Positions 27,694-35,498 of a stretch of 64,000 bases of DNA are shown in pieces. The position numbers and the translations under genes were made by a program. Location of the stretch: positions 310,001-374,000 of the forward strand of contig JAOQAE010000002.1 of the NCBI GenBank assembly GCA_025963725.1, in the 5' to 3' direction. The notes beneath the pieces are model-generated. The model was given only the letters and a program-made list of their open reading frames with translations, was not told where the DNA came from and searched no databases. Every line of letters starts with the position of its first letter. The stretch's first letter is position 1. The stretch is from Bacteroidota bacterium (GTDB lineage Bacteria; Bacteroidota; Bacteroidia; 2-12-FULL-35-15).

Positions 27694-28800
27694 TTACTTC
27701 TTAAAATGTTTTTCCTTCACATCGCTGAAAGAGGGAAAGGAATGATAATGCCACATATCGATCACCACCGGCCCTTTGAACAATACCAGGCCGGGATTTG
27801 AGCGGATCATTGTTTTGAGCGGCACGTCATCCGGATTGGTATAAAACGGGTACTGGACGTTATTCTCTTTTTTAAATGCAAGCTGCGTAAGGCTGTCGGA
27901 TGAAGTAAGCCCTACAAATTCGATCTTGTTCAGCGCACATACGGCGGCAAAATCATTGATTGCGCCCTGCACGCCCTTGTCGGCCTTATTCAGGTCGTAT
28001 TCCACCAGCATGAATTTATAGCCTTCCTTCTGCAGGAACTCATCGGTGTAATTTTCGCCGTATTCATTGGTCATTACAAAGCCTATGATCTCCTTCACAT
28101 CCTTATCCATGTTCTCGGTGCGGTTGCTTACATAATCCCAATCCTTATCCCAGTTCTCCGGCCATCTGTCAAACTCCTTCTGCTCGCCTGTTTTCTTATT
28201 TTTCAGCGTGTAATAGAATTTCACATTCGGGTGCATGGCCTTGTACATATCGGTGCCTATTTTGTAGGCCCTGAAATCCTTTACAGGCATGTAGTTATAA
28301 GTGTAGATCGGGAAAGCGGTGCTTGCAAGGAGAACGATAACAAGCGCAGCATTTTCAAGGCGGGTGTTATTGAACAGCGGGTTGATGTACTGCCTGCCTG
28401 CGAAAAGCACGATGATGAGCACCAGCAGGAACACATCCTTGCCGAAGGATTGCCATGGCGTAAGCGGGATCGCATCGCCGAAGCAGCCGCAGCTGTTCAC
28501 TTTGTTGAAATAAGCCGAGTAGAATGTGAGGAACGTGAAGAACACGATCATGAGCAGCAGCAGCCAGAGCGTAAGCTTTATCCGTGCACCCATCAGCAGC
28601 ATAACGCCAAGCACCACTTCAAAGATGCAGATGAACATGGCAAGCGGAACAGCGGCAGGCACCAGGAAATGCGTGCCGAACACTTCGAAATATTCTGTGA
28701 GCTTGTATGAAAAGCCCATTGTATCATTGGCTTTGATAAGGCCGGAAAAGATGAACAGCAATCCGACTACGATACGGCAAATGGTAGTTATGATCTTCAT
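27694..28800 (-). CDS. DoxX/MauE-type membrane protein (BT_3928-like)
   Basis: 368 residues. Four membrane helices at the N-terminus (about 5-25, 45-70, 75-98 and 115-135) with a Cys pair C104-x-C106 in VNSCGCFGDAIPL, a MauE/DoxX-type redox motif, then a soluble C-terminal domain of about 200 residues (KDWDYVSNRTENMDKDVKE and later, thioredoxin-like in layout). Related proteins are linked to disulfide or quinone redox chemistry in the membrane. In Bacteroidetes this family is commonly found near tpiA, as here. Function otherwise unknown. Confidence 0.83.
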   Translation of the reverse strand: MKIITTICRIVVGLLFIFSGLIKANDTMGFSYKLTEYFEVFGTHFLVPAAVPLAMFICIFEVVLGVMLLMGARIKLTLWLLLLMIVFFTFLTFYSAYFNKVNSCGCFGDAIPLTPWQSFGKDVFLLVLIIVLFAGRQYINPLFNNTRLENAALVIVLLASTAFPIYTYNYMPVKDFRAYKIGTDMYKAMHPNVKFYYTLKNKKTGEQKEFDRWPENWDKDWDYVSNRTENMDKDVKEIIGFVMTNEYGENYTDEFLQKEGYKFMLVEYDLNKADKGVQGAINDFAAVCALNKIEFVGLTSSDSLTQLAFKKENNVQYPFYTNPDDVPLKTMIRSNPGLVLFKGPVVIDMWHYHSFPSFSDVKEKHFKK

Positions 28801-28802
28801 GT

Positions 28803-29339
28803 CTATTCGCTTAATTTTATCAGTGCAAACACGGAATAATTGATCATGTCGTGAAAGTTGGCATCGATCCCTTCGGAAATGATCGTTTCGCCTTTATTAT
28901 CCTCGATCTGCTTGATGCGCAGGATCTTCATGAGGATAAGGTCGGTGAGCGAGCTAACCCTCATATCGCGCCATGCCTCGCCGTAATCGTGGTTCTTATT
29001 TTCCATCAGGCCTTTCGCTTCGCCGGAATGCTTGTCGTACAGCTTGCTCACTTCATCCGCAGGAAGCTCCATGCGGCTGTCGTTCTTTAATGCAAGCTGG
29101 ATAAGGCCAATGATGGAGTAATTGATGATGCCGATGTATTCGGAACGGATATCGTCGATGATTTTTTGAGTACCTTTATCCTCGATGTTCCGGATGCGCT
29201 GTGCTTTGATAAAGATCTGATCGGTAATGGAGCTGGTGCGCAGCACACGCCATGCAGTCCCGTAATCTTTCATTTTTTTAATAAAAATATCTTTGCAGGA
29301 ATTGATTGCTGTATCGTATTGCGTAGATGTCTTATTCAT
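28803..29339 (-). CDS. DUF1599 protein with two repeats of the domain
   Basis: 178 residues, cytoplasmic. Two homologous halves are visible: KDYGTAWR (24-31) with SSITD (36-40) and RIRNIED, and HDYGEAWR (118-125) with SSLTD (129-133) and RIKQIED. DUF1599 has been grouped by domain databases with nucleotide-modification-associated families, but no activity is established that I know of. It opens the minus-strand run; the next gene begins 2 bp after its stop. folP diverges upstream. Confidence 0.85.
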   Translation of the reverse strand: MNKTSTQYDTAINSCKDIFIKKMKDYGTAWRVLRTSSITDQIFIKAQRIRNIEDKGTQKIIDDIRSEYIGIINYSIIGLIQLALKNDSRMELPADEVSKLYDKHSGEAKGLMENKNHDYGEAWRDMRVSSLTDLILMKILRIKQIEDNKGETIISEGIDANFHDMINYSVFALIKLSE

Positions 29340-29432
29340 AATAAAAAATCAGAGAAGTGGAGATCTGGAGAATCTGGGATTTAGCCATTTAATTCAACAA
29401 TTCTCTTTTTCAATAAATCAACAAATCCATTA

Positions 29433-30287
29433 ATGAGCGCACAAGATACATTTTTTTCTCTGAAAACAGAGCGGATTTTTGACCAAAAGCCTAATCCGGT
29501 GATAATGGGTATTTTAAATGTAACGCCCGATTCTTTTTTCGACGGCGGAAAATACACGGAAGAGGCGCAATGGCTGGAACATGCGGGGAAAATGCTGGAG
29601 GAAGGGGCCGGCATTATTGATGTGGGCGCCTGCTCTACCCGTCCGGGCGCAGCGCACATCAGCGAAGAGGCCGAATCGGCGAGGCTGCTCAAAGTGGTGG
29701 CATCGCTCCGGAAGCATTATCCCGGAACCCTGATTTCTGTTGATACTTTCCGGGCGGCGATCGCGGAAAAGGCGGTGGATTGCGGCGCTGGCATGATCAA
29801 CGATATTTCGGGCGGCACGCTGGATGACAGGATGTTTGAAACCGTTGCCCGGCTCGATGTTCCGTATGTACTTATGCACATACAGGGTACGCCCCAGAAC
29901 ATGCAGGAGCAGCCGGTTTACAAGGATGTGGTGAAGGAAGTATATGAATTCCTTGAAACAAGGCTGAACCGGCTGAACGAACTGGGGCTGAAAAAAGTGA
30001 TCCTCGATCCCGGATTCGGCTTCGGGAAAACAACGGAGCACAACCTGGAGCTGTTCCGCAACCTGGAAAAATTCGGGGATTTAAATGCTCCCCTCCTGGT
30101 GGGTATTTCCCGGAAATCAATCGTAAATAAAGTGTTGAATATCAAATCAAAGGATGCGCTTAACGGAACAACTGTTTTAAATACGATCGCGCTGCAGAAA
30201 GGCGCAACGATCATTCGCGTTCACGATGTAAAGGAAGCAAAGGAAGTGGTGACGCTGGTTCAGAAAATAAAAAATGCGGATCATTGA
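29433..30287 (+). CDS. folP: Dihydropteroate synthase
   Basis: 284 residues. Condenses p-aminobenzoate with dihydropterin pyrophosphate in folate synthesis; target of sulfonamides. Motifs: NPVIMGILNVTPDSFFDGGKY near 20-40, DVGACSTRPGA (pterin/pABA loop), SVDTFRAAIAEKA, INDISGG, LDPGFGFGKTTEHN and the C-terminal IRVHDVKEA. The stop codon TGA (30285-30287) lies inside the terminator stem. Confidence 0.97.
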   Translation: MSAQDTFFSLKTERIFDQKPNPVIMGILNVTPDSFFDGGKYTEEAQWLEHAGKMLEEGAGIIDVGACSTRPGAAHISEEAESARLLKVVASLRKHYPGTLISVDTFRAAIAEKAVDCGAGMINDISGGTLDDRMFETVARLDVPYVLMHIQGTPQNMQEQPVYKDVVKEVYEFLETRLNRLNELGLKKVILDPGFGFGKTTEHNLELFRNLEKFGDLNAPLLVGISRKSIVNKVLNIKSKDALNGTTVLNTIALQKGATIIRVHDVKEAKEVVTLVQKIKNADH

Positions 30288-30299
30288 TCCGCATTTTTA
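30271..30299 (+). terminator. folP terminator overlapping the stop codon
   Basis: AAAATGCGGATCA (30271-30283) pairs with TGATCCGCATTTT (30285-30297), followed by T. The left arm codes for the last residues of FolP and the stop codon starts the right arm. Confidence 0.85.
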
Positions 30300-30312
30300 T
30301 TGAAATCATTAT

Positions 30313-30402
30313 AGTCACTTCGAGTTCGACCAAAGGGAGAGTATCGAGAAGTAGACCAGTTCTCGATACTTTCGCCGGAAAGGGTGAAAACTCGAACTGA
30401 CC
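30313..30402. repeat. 90-bp dispersed palindromic repeat
   Basis: Long imperfect hairpin with outer arms GTCACTTCGAGTTCGAC / CTCGAACTGAC and inner arms AGTATCGAGAA / TTCTCGATACT. The reverse complement of 48563-48648 aligns over its full length. It lies between two convergent genes. Confidence 0.85.
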
Positions 30403-30405
30403 GTA

Positions 30406-31242
30406 CTACTGTTTCATAATCTTCTTCACAGCTATACCCTGCTTCGATTCAATCTTCAGAATGTAAAAGCCTTTTGGCAGCTCCTCCACACCGATATAGG
30501 AATTGAGCTGGAAATGCTCCACCATTCTTACAAGCTGTCCCTGCACATTGATGATGCTCACCGTTGCCTCTGTAAGCTCTGCCGATGAGGTGCTGATATT
30601 CAGCCTGTCTTCCACCGGGTTCGGGAAAATGCTGATCTGGTTATCAAGCGAAAGCTGATCCGCAATGCCCGTGGAAAGGTCTTCCGTTACCGCTAAAGTG
30701 GAAAGCTTGATGATATCGCCGCTCACTGTTGTGCTGGCGTTGGTTACATTGAACGCACCGTAGAACGTAAAATCGCCGCTGCCTGCAGCAGGGGCCGTCC
30801 AGTTGAAGGTCCACGTGGCGGTGCCTGATGGGAACGAGGCGCCTGCCGATTTGTGTGTAATGTACTTTCCGCTGCCGATAACCTGTGTGGTAGTGGAGCT
30901 GGTGACAACTATCGTCCCTTTTTTTACGCCGGCCGTAGTTTGCGGTGAAATTTCAAATCCGAACTTGGTTTTTCCCGCCTGCGTGATGCTCGCAGTTACG
31001 GTGTATGTTTGCCCCGGAACATAGCCCGTAGCCGGGATGGTGGAGGTGATGAGGCCTGCGACCGTGGTTGCGGCCGTTCCCGTATGACAGGCGGTGCAAT
31101 TAGCGCCGTCGGCCGGCGAGCCTGTGCGTGAAACAGGTGCGCCGGTAACATTGCCCGTTACATCCGTTGTAAGTGCGTTGCTTGCTATTAATCCTGCCGT
31201 AAGGGCAAAAACAGAGATTACAAATTTGGTAGTTTTTTTCAT
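30406..31242 (-). CDS. Secreted protein with haem-c motif, beta-sandwich and T9SS sorting domain
   Basis: 278 residues from the ATG at 31242 (signal MKKTTKFVISVFALTAGLIA). A single CTACH at 49-53 in GSPADGANCTACHTG, then a Thr/Ser-rich beta-sandwich of the choice-of-anchor V / reelin-like kind, then a C-terminal type A sorting domain (ISIFPNPVEDRLNIS ... GFYILKIESKQGIAVKKIMKQ). The last part directs export by the type IX secretion system and attachment to the surface. A consensus promoter lies at 31262-31292. Haem binding is inferred from the motif alone. Confidence 0.88.
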   Translation of the reverse strand: MKKTTKFVISVFALTAGLIASNALTTDVTGNVTGAPVSRTGSPADGANCTACHTGTAATTVAGLITSTIPATGYVPGQTYTVTASITQAGKTKFGFEISPQTTAGVKKGTIVVTSSTTTQVIGSGKYITHKSAGASFPSGTATWTFNWTAPAAGSGDFTFYGAFNVTNASTTVSGDIIKLSTLAVTEDLSTGIADQLSLDNQISIFPNPVEDRLNISTSSAELTEATVSIINVQGQLVRMVEHFQLNSYIGVEELPKGFYILKIESKQGIAVKKIMKQ

Positions 31243-31261
31243 TCTCAGTGATTTATGCCGA

Positions 31262-31292
31262 CAAAAGTACAGTTTAATTCCTGCACTGCAAA
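31262..31292 (-). promoter_or_regulatory. Promoter of the T9SS haem-motif gene
   Basis: On the minus strand TTTG (31292-31289), 19 nt, TACTTTTG (31269-31262): full consensus with normal spacing. It separates this gene from the AraC gene upstream. Confidence 0.68.
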
Positions 31293-31304
31293 TCACAAAT
31301 TGCG

Positions 31305-32171
31305 TCATTGCTGGTACTTTTCGCGGCTCTGCCTCCTGAATTCCTCGGGTGCCATGCCGGTGTTTGTTTTAAAAAAGCGGCTGAAATAAGAAGGGTCGCT
31401 GAAATGAAGCTGGTAGGCAATTTCCTTTGCAGTGCCGGCCGAATGCAGCAACAGGCGCTTCGCTTCAAGCACAAGCCTGTCCTGGATCTGCTCCCCTGCC
31501 GTTTTACCGGTAAGCTTCTTGATGCTTTCGCTCAGGTGGTTCGGCGACACATTCATCATCTCGGCATACTCGTTCACTTTGTGCAGTGTAATGAATTTCT
31601 CCTCGAGCAGCGCATTGAACCTCAGCAGCAATTGCTGCGCATTGGCATCGGCCTTTCCGCCCGCGCTGCTTTGCATGTGGCTCCGGCATTTCATAAGCAG
31701 GATGGAAATAAAGGCGCCCAGCAGCTTATCGCGGAAGGGACTGCTGCTGGTGAATTCGGCTTCCATGCTTTTCACCAGCGCTTCAACTTCCGAAAATACG
31801 CTTCCCGGTAAGGAAAGCACCGGATGCGCGGTTTTGTTAAAAGCCGGAAAATCGTTCAGCACAGCGGTATCGGTAGAGTTCAGAAACATGAACTCCTTGG
31901 AAAAGGCGATCACATAACCTTTGGTATCCGGGCTTCGCTTGAGCGCGTGCACTTGTCCGGCGGCTACAAAATGAATGCTCTGCGGGCCTATTTCATGCAC
32001 ATCGAAATCGATCATGTGCTTTCCGCCGCCGGCAGTAAAGAGCAGCAGCTCATAATAACTGTGACGGTGCGCCTCGTTGGTGGAATAGTCGGAAGGCGCA
32101 TTCAGCGCAATGATCCTGCAGGAGGTATCATCCGTTTCAACAAGGTCGTGTATCGGGATTTGTGTCGTCAT
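31305..32171 (-). CDS. AraC-family transcriptional regulator
   Basis: 288 residues. The N-terminal cupin-like sensor (HRHSYYELLLFTAGGGKHMIDFDVHEI) would bind a small effector. The C-terminal 100 residues carry the double helix-turn-helix with SPNHLSESIKKLTGKTAGEQIQ and the signature AYQLHFSDPSYFSRFFKTNTGMAPEEFRR. Its start codon overlaps the stop of the upstream metallo-hydrolase (TGATG), so translation is coupled. Target genes are not evident; the metallo-hydrolase or the T9SS gene are candidates. Confidence 0.93.
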   Translation of the reverse strand: MTTQIPIHDLVETDDTSCRIIALNAPSDYSTNEAHRHSYYELLLFTAGGGKHMIDFDVHEIGPQSIHFVAAGQVHALKRSPDTKGYVIAFSKEFMFLNSTDTAVLNDFPAFNKTAHPVLSLPGSVFSEVEALVKSMEAEFTSSSPFRDKLLGAFISILLMKCRSHMQSSAGGKADANAQQLLLRFNALLEEKFITLHKVNEYAEMMNVSPNHLSESIKKLTGKTAGEQIQDRLVLEAKRLLLHSAGTAKEIAYQLHFSDPSYFSRFFKTNTGMAPEEFRRQSREKYQQ

Positions 32172-32932
32172 CAGATTTGTATCTTCAATCCATCGTAAGC
32201 AAGCCGGATGTTATCGGGCAGCTCCTTCTCCACTTCGGCATGCAGCCCAAGCTGGTGGCTGATGTGCGTAAAGTACGCCATTCCCGGCTTCAGCTCCTTC
32301 ACAAGATCGATGGCCTGCTGCAATGTGAAATGGGAAATATGCTCTTCCCTCCTGAGCGCATTCAGCACAAGCACTTTCGAGTTCTTTATCTTTTCCTTTT
32401 CCTTCTCTGAAATGTAATTCGCATCAGTAATGTAAGTAAAATCGCCGCAGCGGAAACCTGTTACGGGCAGCTTGTAATGCATCACATCTACCGGGATGAA
32501 CTCAACGCCTGCAACACGGAACGGATCATTGCCAATGAGGTGCATTTCCACTTCCGGGATCCCGGGATATTTAAAGTCGCTGAAGATATAGGCAAATTCC
32601 CTGCGGATAGCATCCTGCACACGCTGCGAGGCAAACACATCCATTTTCTTTTTCAGGATAAAGTTAAAAGCGCGGATGTCGTCAAAGCCTGCAGTATGGT
32701 CCTTGTGCTCATGTGTGAACAGCACCGCCTCCATCGTCTTCACATTTTCGCGGAGCATCTGCTGCCGGAAATCGGGGCCTGTGTCGATCACGAAATTTTT
32801 GCCCTGCTCCTCGATCAAAACAGAGCTGCGCAGGCGGTTGTCTTTCGGGTTTTGGGAGGTGCACACTTCGCAGGGACAGGCAATGATGGGAATGCCCTGG
32901 GATGTTCCTGTACCTAAGAATGTGACCTGCAT
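32171..32932 (-). CDS. Metallo-beta-lactamase-fold hydrolase, PhnP-like
   Basis: 253 residues from the ATG at 32932; a TTG nine bases upstream is unlikely. Metal ligands HEHKDH at 74-79 (LFTHEHKDHTAGFDD) and later DANYIS and THISHQLGLH. A Cys cluster CPCEVC (19-24) near the N-terminus is the structural zinc site of PhnP-type cyclic phosphodiesterases. This suggests a phosphodiesterase acting on a small cyclic phosphate. No phn genes are nearby. Confidence 0.9.
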   Translation of the reverse strand: MQVTFLGTGTSQGIPIIACPCEVCTSQNPKDNRLRSSVLIEEQGKNFVIDTGPDFRQQMLRENVKTMEAVLFTHEHKDHTAGFDDIRAFNFILKKKMDVFASQRVQDAIRREFAYIFSDFKYPGIPEVEMHLIGNDPFRVAGVEFIPVDVMHYKLPVTGFRCGDFTYITDANYISEKEKEKIKNSKVLVLNALRREEHISHFTLQQAIDLVKELKPGMAYFTHISHQLGLHAEVEKELPDNIRLAYDGLKIQI

Positions 32933-33056
32933 GGTTCGCAATGATTTATTGATAGGGTAAATATAAATCTCATCGGCCTCAATAGCTAATTGTTTTGGAA
33001 AAAAAATGACAGCCTTCTGAAAAAATCATTAAGTTTAAACTTTCTAACAGACATTT

Positions 33057-34301
33057 ATGTTCAGGCGTTTCTGGAACTCATTATCTTTTATTGGGGTGAG
33101 GCCGGCGTATGACGACAAGCTGGTCAGGCGCATTGCGCTCACTAACCAGTTCTGCTTCATTACGCTGTTCATCTGTATTTTCAGCGGCCTCAACAATTAT
33201 CTTCTCGGGGATCCGTATTCGGCGGTCATCATCGAGTTCTACGCCTTTCTGTGCCTGATGGTCTTCTGGATCAACGGTGTGGGTTATCACCGGGTGGCTA
33301 CGTCGTTCCTGCTGATCGCCATCTCCACGATCATCTTTTTTTTCGACTCCTATTCCGGCCGGCTCTCCGGCACTTTCCTGTATCACTTTCCGCTGATCCT
33401 TGCCATTGCCTTTATGCACGACTTCAGGGAGAAGAAGCTGCTCGCCTTTCACCTTGCGCTGCCAATGGCCTACCTCATGATCAACCTATGCACGCATTAC
33501 AGCCTGTTCGCTTCTCCCACGCTTACAGATGAATCGCGTTACCGGATGTTCTTTTTCAACCTGATGTGCAGCGCCGCTGCGATCGGCTTTTTCATGTACC
33601 TCACCATTGCCAACAACATCCGCGAAAGCAAAGTGTTCGAGCAGCGGCTCAACGAGCGAAAAGCAACGGAACAAGCTATCAAGCATGCCCTGTCGGAAAA
33701 AGACATTTTACTGGCGGAGATCCATCACCGGGTGAAGAACAACCTCGCGATCATTGCGAGCCTGTTCAACCTGCAGATCAGCACGGTGGAAAATGAGGAC
33801 GCAAGGAACATCCTGCTTGAAAGCAAGAACAGGGTAAAGTCGATGGCGCTGATCCACGACCGGCTTTACAAAAGCGATAACATGACGGATGTGGATTTTG
33901 CAAAATACACCAAGGAGCTGATCGACGAGATCCAATACTCCTATCCTACCGTTTCCAACGCGGTGATCGTGAACACGCACATCAGCAACATCCAGCTGAA
34001 TGTGAATACGGCCATTCCCTGCGGGCTGATCCTGAACGAGCTGCTGACCAATTGCTACAAATATGCTTTTGAAGGGCGGACCGACGGCGTGATCGACATC
34101 GAGTTCACGAGCATCGGGAACATGCTGCGCTTAATTGTAAAAGATAACGGCGTGGGCTTGAAAACCGGTTACAGGGATAGTGAATCGCTGGGCATGGTGG
34201 TGATCCAGTCGCTCTCGGAGCAGCTGGACGGCGATTTTAAATTCAGCGTGAACAATGGAACAAAGTTCGAACTGAAATTTGAGCAGGTGCTGCCGGCGTA
34301 A
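33057..34301 (+). CDS. Membrane histidine kinase, HisKA_2 type
   Basis: 414 residues. About six N-terminal membrane helices (30-190) with almost no periplasmic loop, then a short linker, the dimerisation/phospho-acceptor motif LAEIHHRVKNNLAIIASL with His at 223/224, and a HATPase_c domain with the N box LILNELLTNCYKYAF and VKDNGVGL. The HisKA_2 form is typical of Bacteroidetes kinases that signal to stand-alone or LytTR regulators. No regulator is adjacent; the receiver at 756-1223 is a possible but unproven partner. Confidence 0.92.
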   Translation: MFRRFWNSLSFIGVRPAYDDKLVRRIALTNQFCFITLFICIFSGLNNYLLGDPYSAVIIEFYAFLCLMVFWINGVGYHRVATSFLLIAISTIIFFFDSYSGRLSGTFLYHFPLILAIAFMHDFREKKLLAFHLALPMAYLMINLCTHYSLFASPTLTDESRYRMFFFNLMCSAAAIGFFMYLTIANNIRESKVFEQRLNERKATEQAIKHALSEKDILLAEIHHRVKNNLAIIASLFNLQISTVENEDARNILLESKNRVKSMALIHDRLYKSDNMTDVDFAKYTKELIDEIQYSYPTVSNAVIVNTHISNIQLNVNTAIPCGLILNELLTNCYKYAFEGRTDGVIDIEFTSIGNMLRLIVKDNGVGLKTGYRDSESLGMVVIQSLSEQLDGDFKFSVNNGTKFELKFEQVLPA

Positions 34302-34306
34302 ATAAG

Positions 34307-35452
34307 CTACTTGCTCACCATCTCCTTCACAGCAAACAGCTCCTTCAGCTTCGAAACCGTATAATCGATCTCCTCTTTGGTATTGTGCTTGCAGAAAGAA
34401 AAACGCACCGAGGGACAGGTCACATCCGAGCCGATGCCTCTCAGCACATGCGATCCCTGCTCGCTGCCGCTGGTGCAGGCGCTGCCGCCGGAAGCCGCAA
34501 TTCCTGCAATATCGAGGTTGAACAGCAGCATTTCAGCATTGCTGGTCTTTGGAAAACGAACGCTTAACACAGTGTACAGGCAGTTATCGAGGCAGGAGCC
34601 GTTGAACTCAACGCCGGGAATGGCTTCCTTCAGCTGCTCCACCATGTATCTCTTCAGCTCCATGATGTGTTGCTGGTGATGCTCCATGTCGCGGTTGGCG
34701 ATCTCCAGCGCTTTTGCAAGCCCGATGATGCCGTATAGGTTTTCGGTGCCGCCGCGCATGTTGCGCTCCTGCGAGCCGCCGTAGATCAGCGGGTTGATGG
34801 TCACCTTCCCGTTCACATATAAAAAGCCAACGCCTTTCGGCCCGTGAAATTTATGGGCAGCGCAGGTAATGAAATGTACTTTCACCTTCTGCAGGTCCAT
34901 CTGGTAATGGCCCATGGTCTGCACTGTATCCGAATGGAACACCGCATTGTATTTTTCGCAGATCTCTCCAACTTCCTTCAAAGGCAGCAGGTTCCCGATC
35001 TCGTTGTTCGCATGCATGAGCGATACCAGCGTACGGCCGTTCTCGCTTAGCAATTGATCGAGGTGTTTCAGGTCCACATGTCCGTTCGGCGTGAGGTTCA
35101 CAAAGCTGAGCTTTATGGTGCCTGCCTCTGCAAGCGCTTCCAGCGTATGCAGCACGGCATGGTGCTCGATGCGGGTGGTGATGGCATGCCTGATGCCCAT
35201 ATCCTGCACGCTGCAGCGGATAGCCTGGTTGTCGGCTTCGGTACCGCCGGAAGTAAAGAATATTTCGGATGGGGAAACGTTCAGCGATTTGGCTACCGAC
35301 TTACGGGCGCCTTCAATGGCCGCACGGGTTTTACGCCCGAAGCCATGTGTGGAGGATGGATTGCCGAAATGCTCGGTCATGTATGGCAGCATAGCCTCTA
35401 ATACTTCTTTGTCGAGGGCGGTGGTTGCTGCGTTGTCTAAATAAACTTTCAT
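34307..35452 (-). CDS. Cysteine desulfurase, NifS/IscS family
   Basis: 381 residues. PLP enzyme taking sulfur from cysteine for Fe-S clusters and thio-modified tRNA. The PLP lysine is K201 in CAAHKFHGPKG; the catalytic cysteine is C326 on the long mobile loop SGGSACTSGSE, which places it in class I (IscS/NifS). ETNN is replaced by HANNEIGN. There is no iscU, iscA or fdx alongside; it follows glmM by 46 bp in the same direction. It could supply tRNA thiolation instead of Fe-S assembly. Confidence 0.94.
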   Translation of the reverse strand: MKVYLDNAATTALDKEVLEAMLPYMTEHFGNPSSTHGFGRKTRAAIEGARKSVAKSLNVSPSEIFFTSGGTEADNQAIRCSVQDMGIRHAITTRIEHHAVLHTLEALAEAGTIKLSFVNLTPNGHVDLKHLDQLLSENGRTLVSLMHANNEIGNLLPLKEVGEICEKYNAVFHSDTVQTMGHYQMDLQKVKVHFITCAAHKFHGPKGVGFLYVNGKVTINPLIYGGSQERNMRGGTENLYGIIGLAKALEIANRDMEHHQQHIMELKRYMVEQLKEAIPGVEFNGSCLDNCLYTVLSVRFPKTSNAEMLLFNLDIAGIAASGGSACTSGSEQGSHVLRGIGSDVTCPSVRFSFCKHNTKEEIDYTVSKLKELFAVKEMVSK

Positions 35453-35498
35453 CTACTAATTACTAATTTGTACTAATTTACTAACCCGTGTCCGGATC

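Noticed and set aside
756-34301. Pairing of the response regulator (756-1223) with the histidine kinase (33057-34301) as one system
   Set aside because: They are 32 kb apart and nothing in the sequence links them; kept only as a remark.
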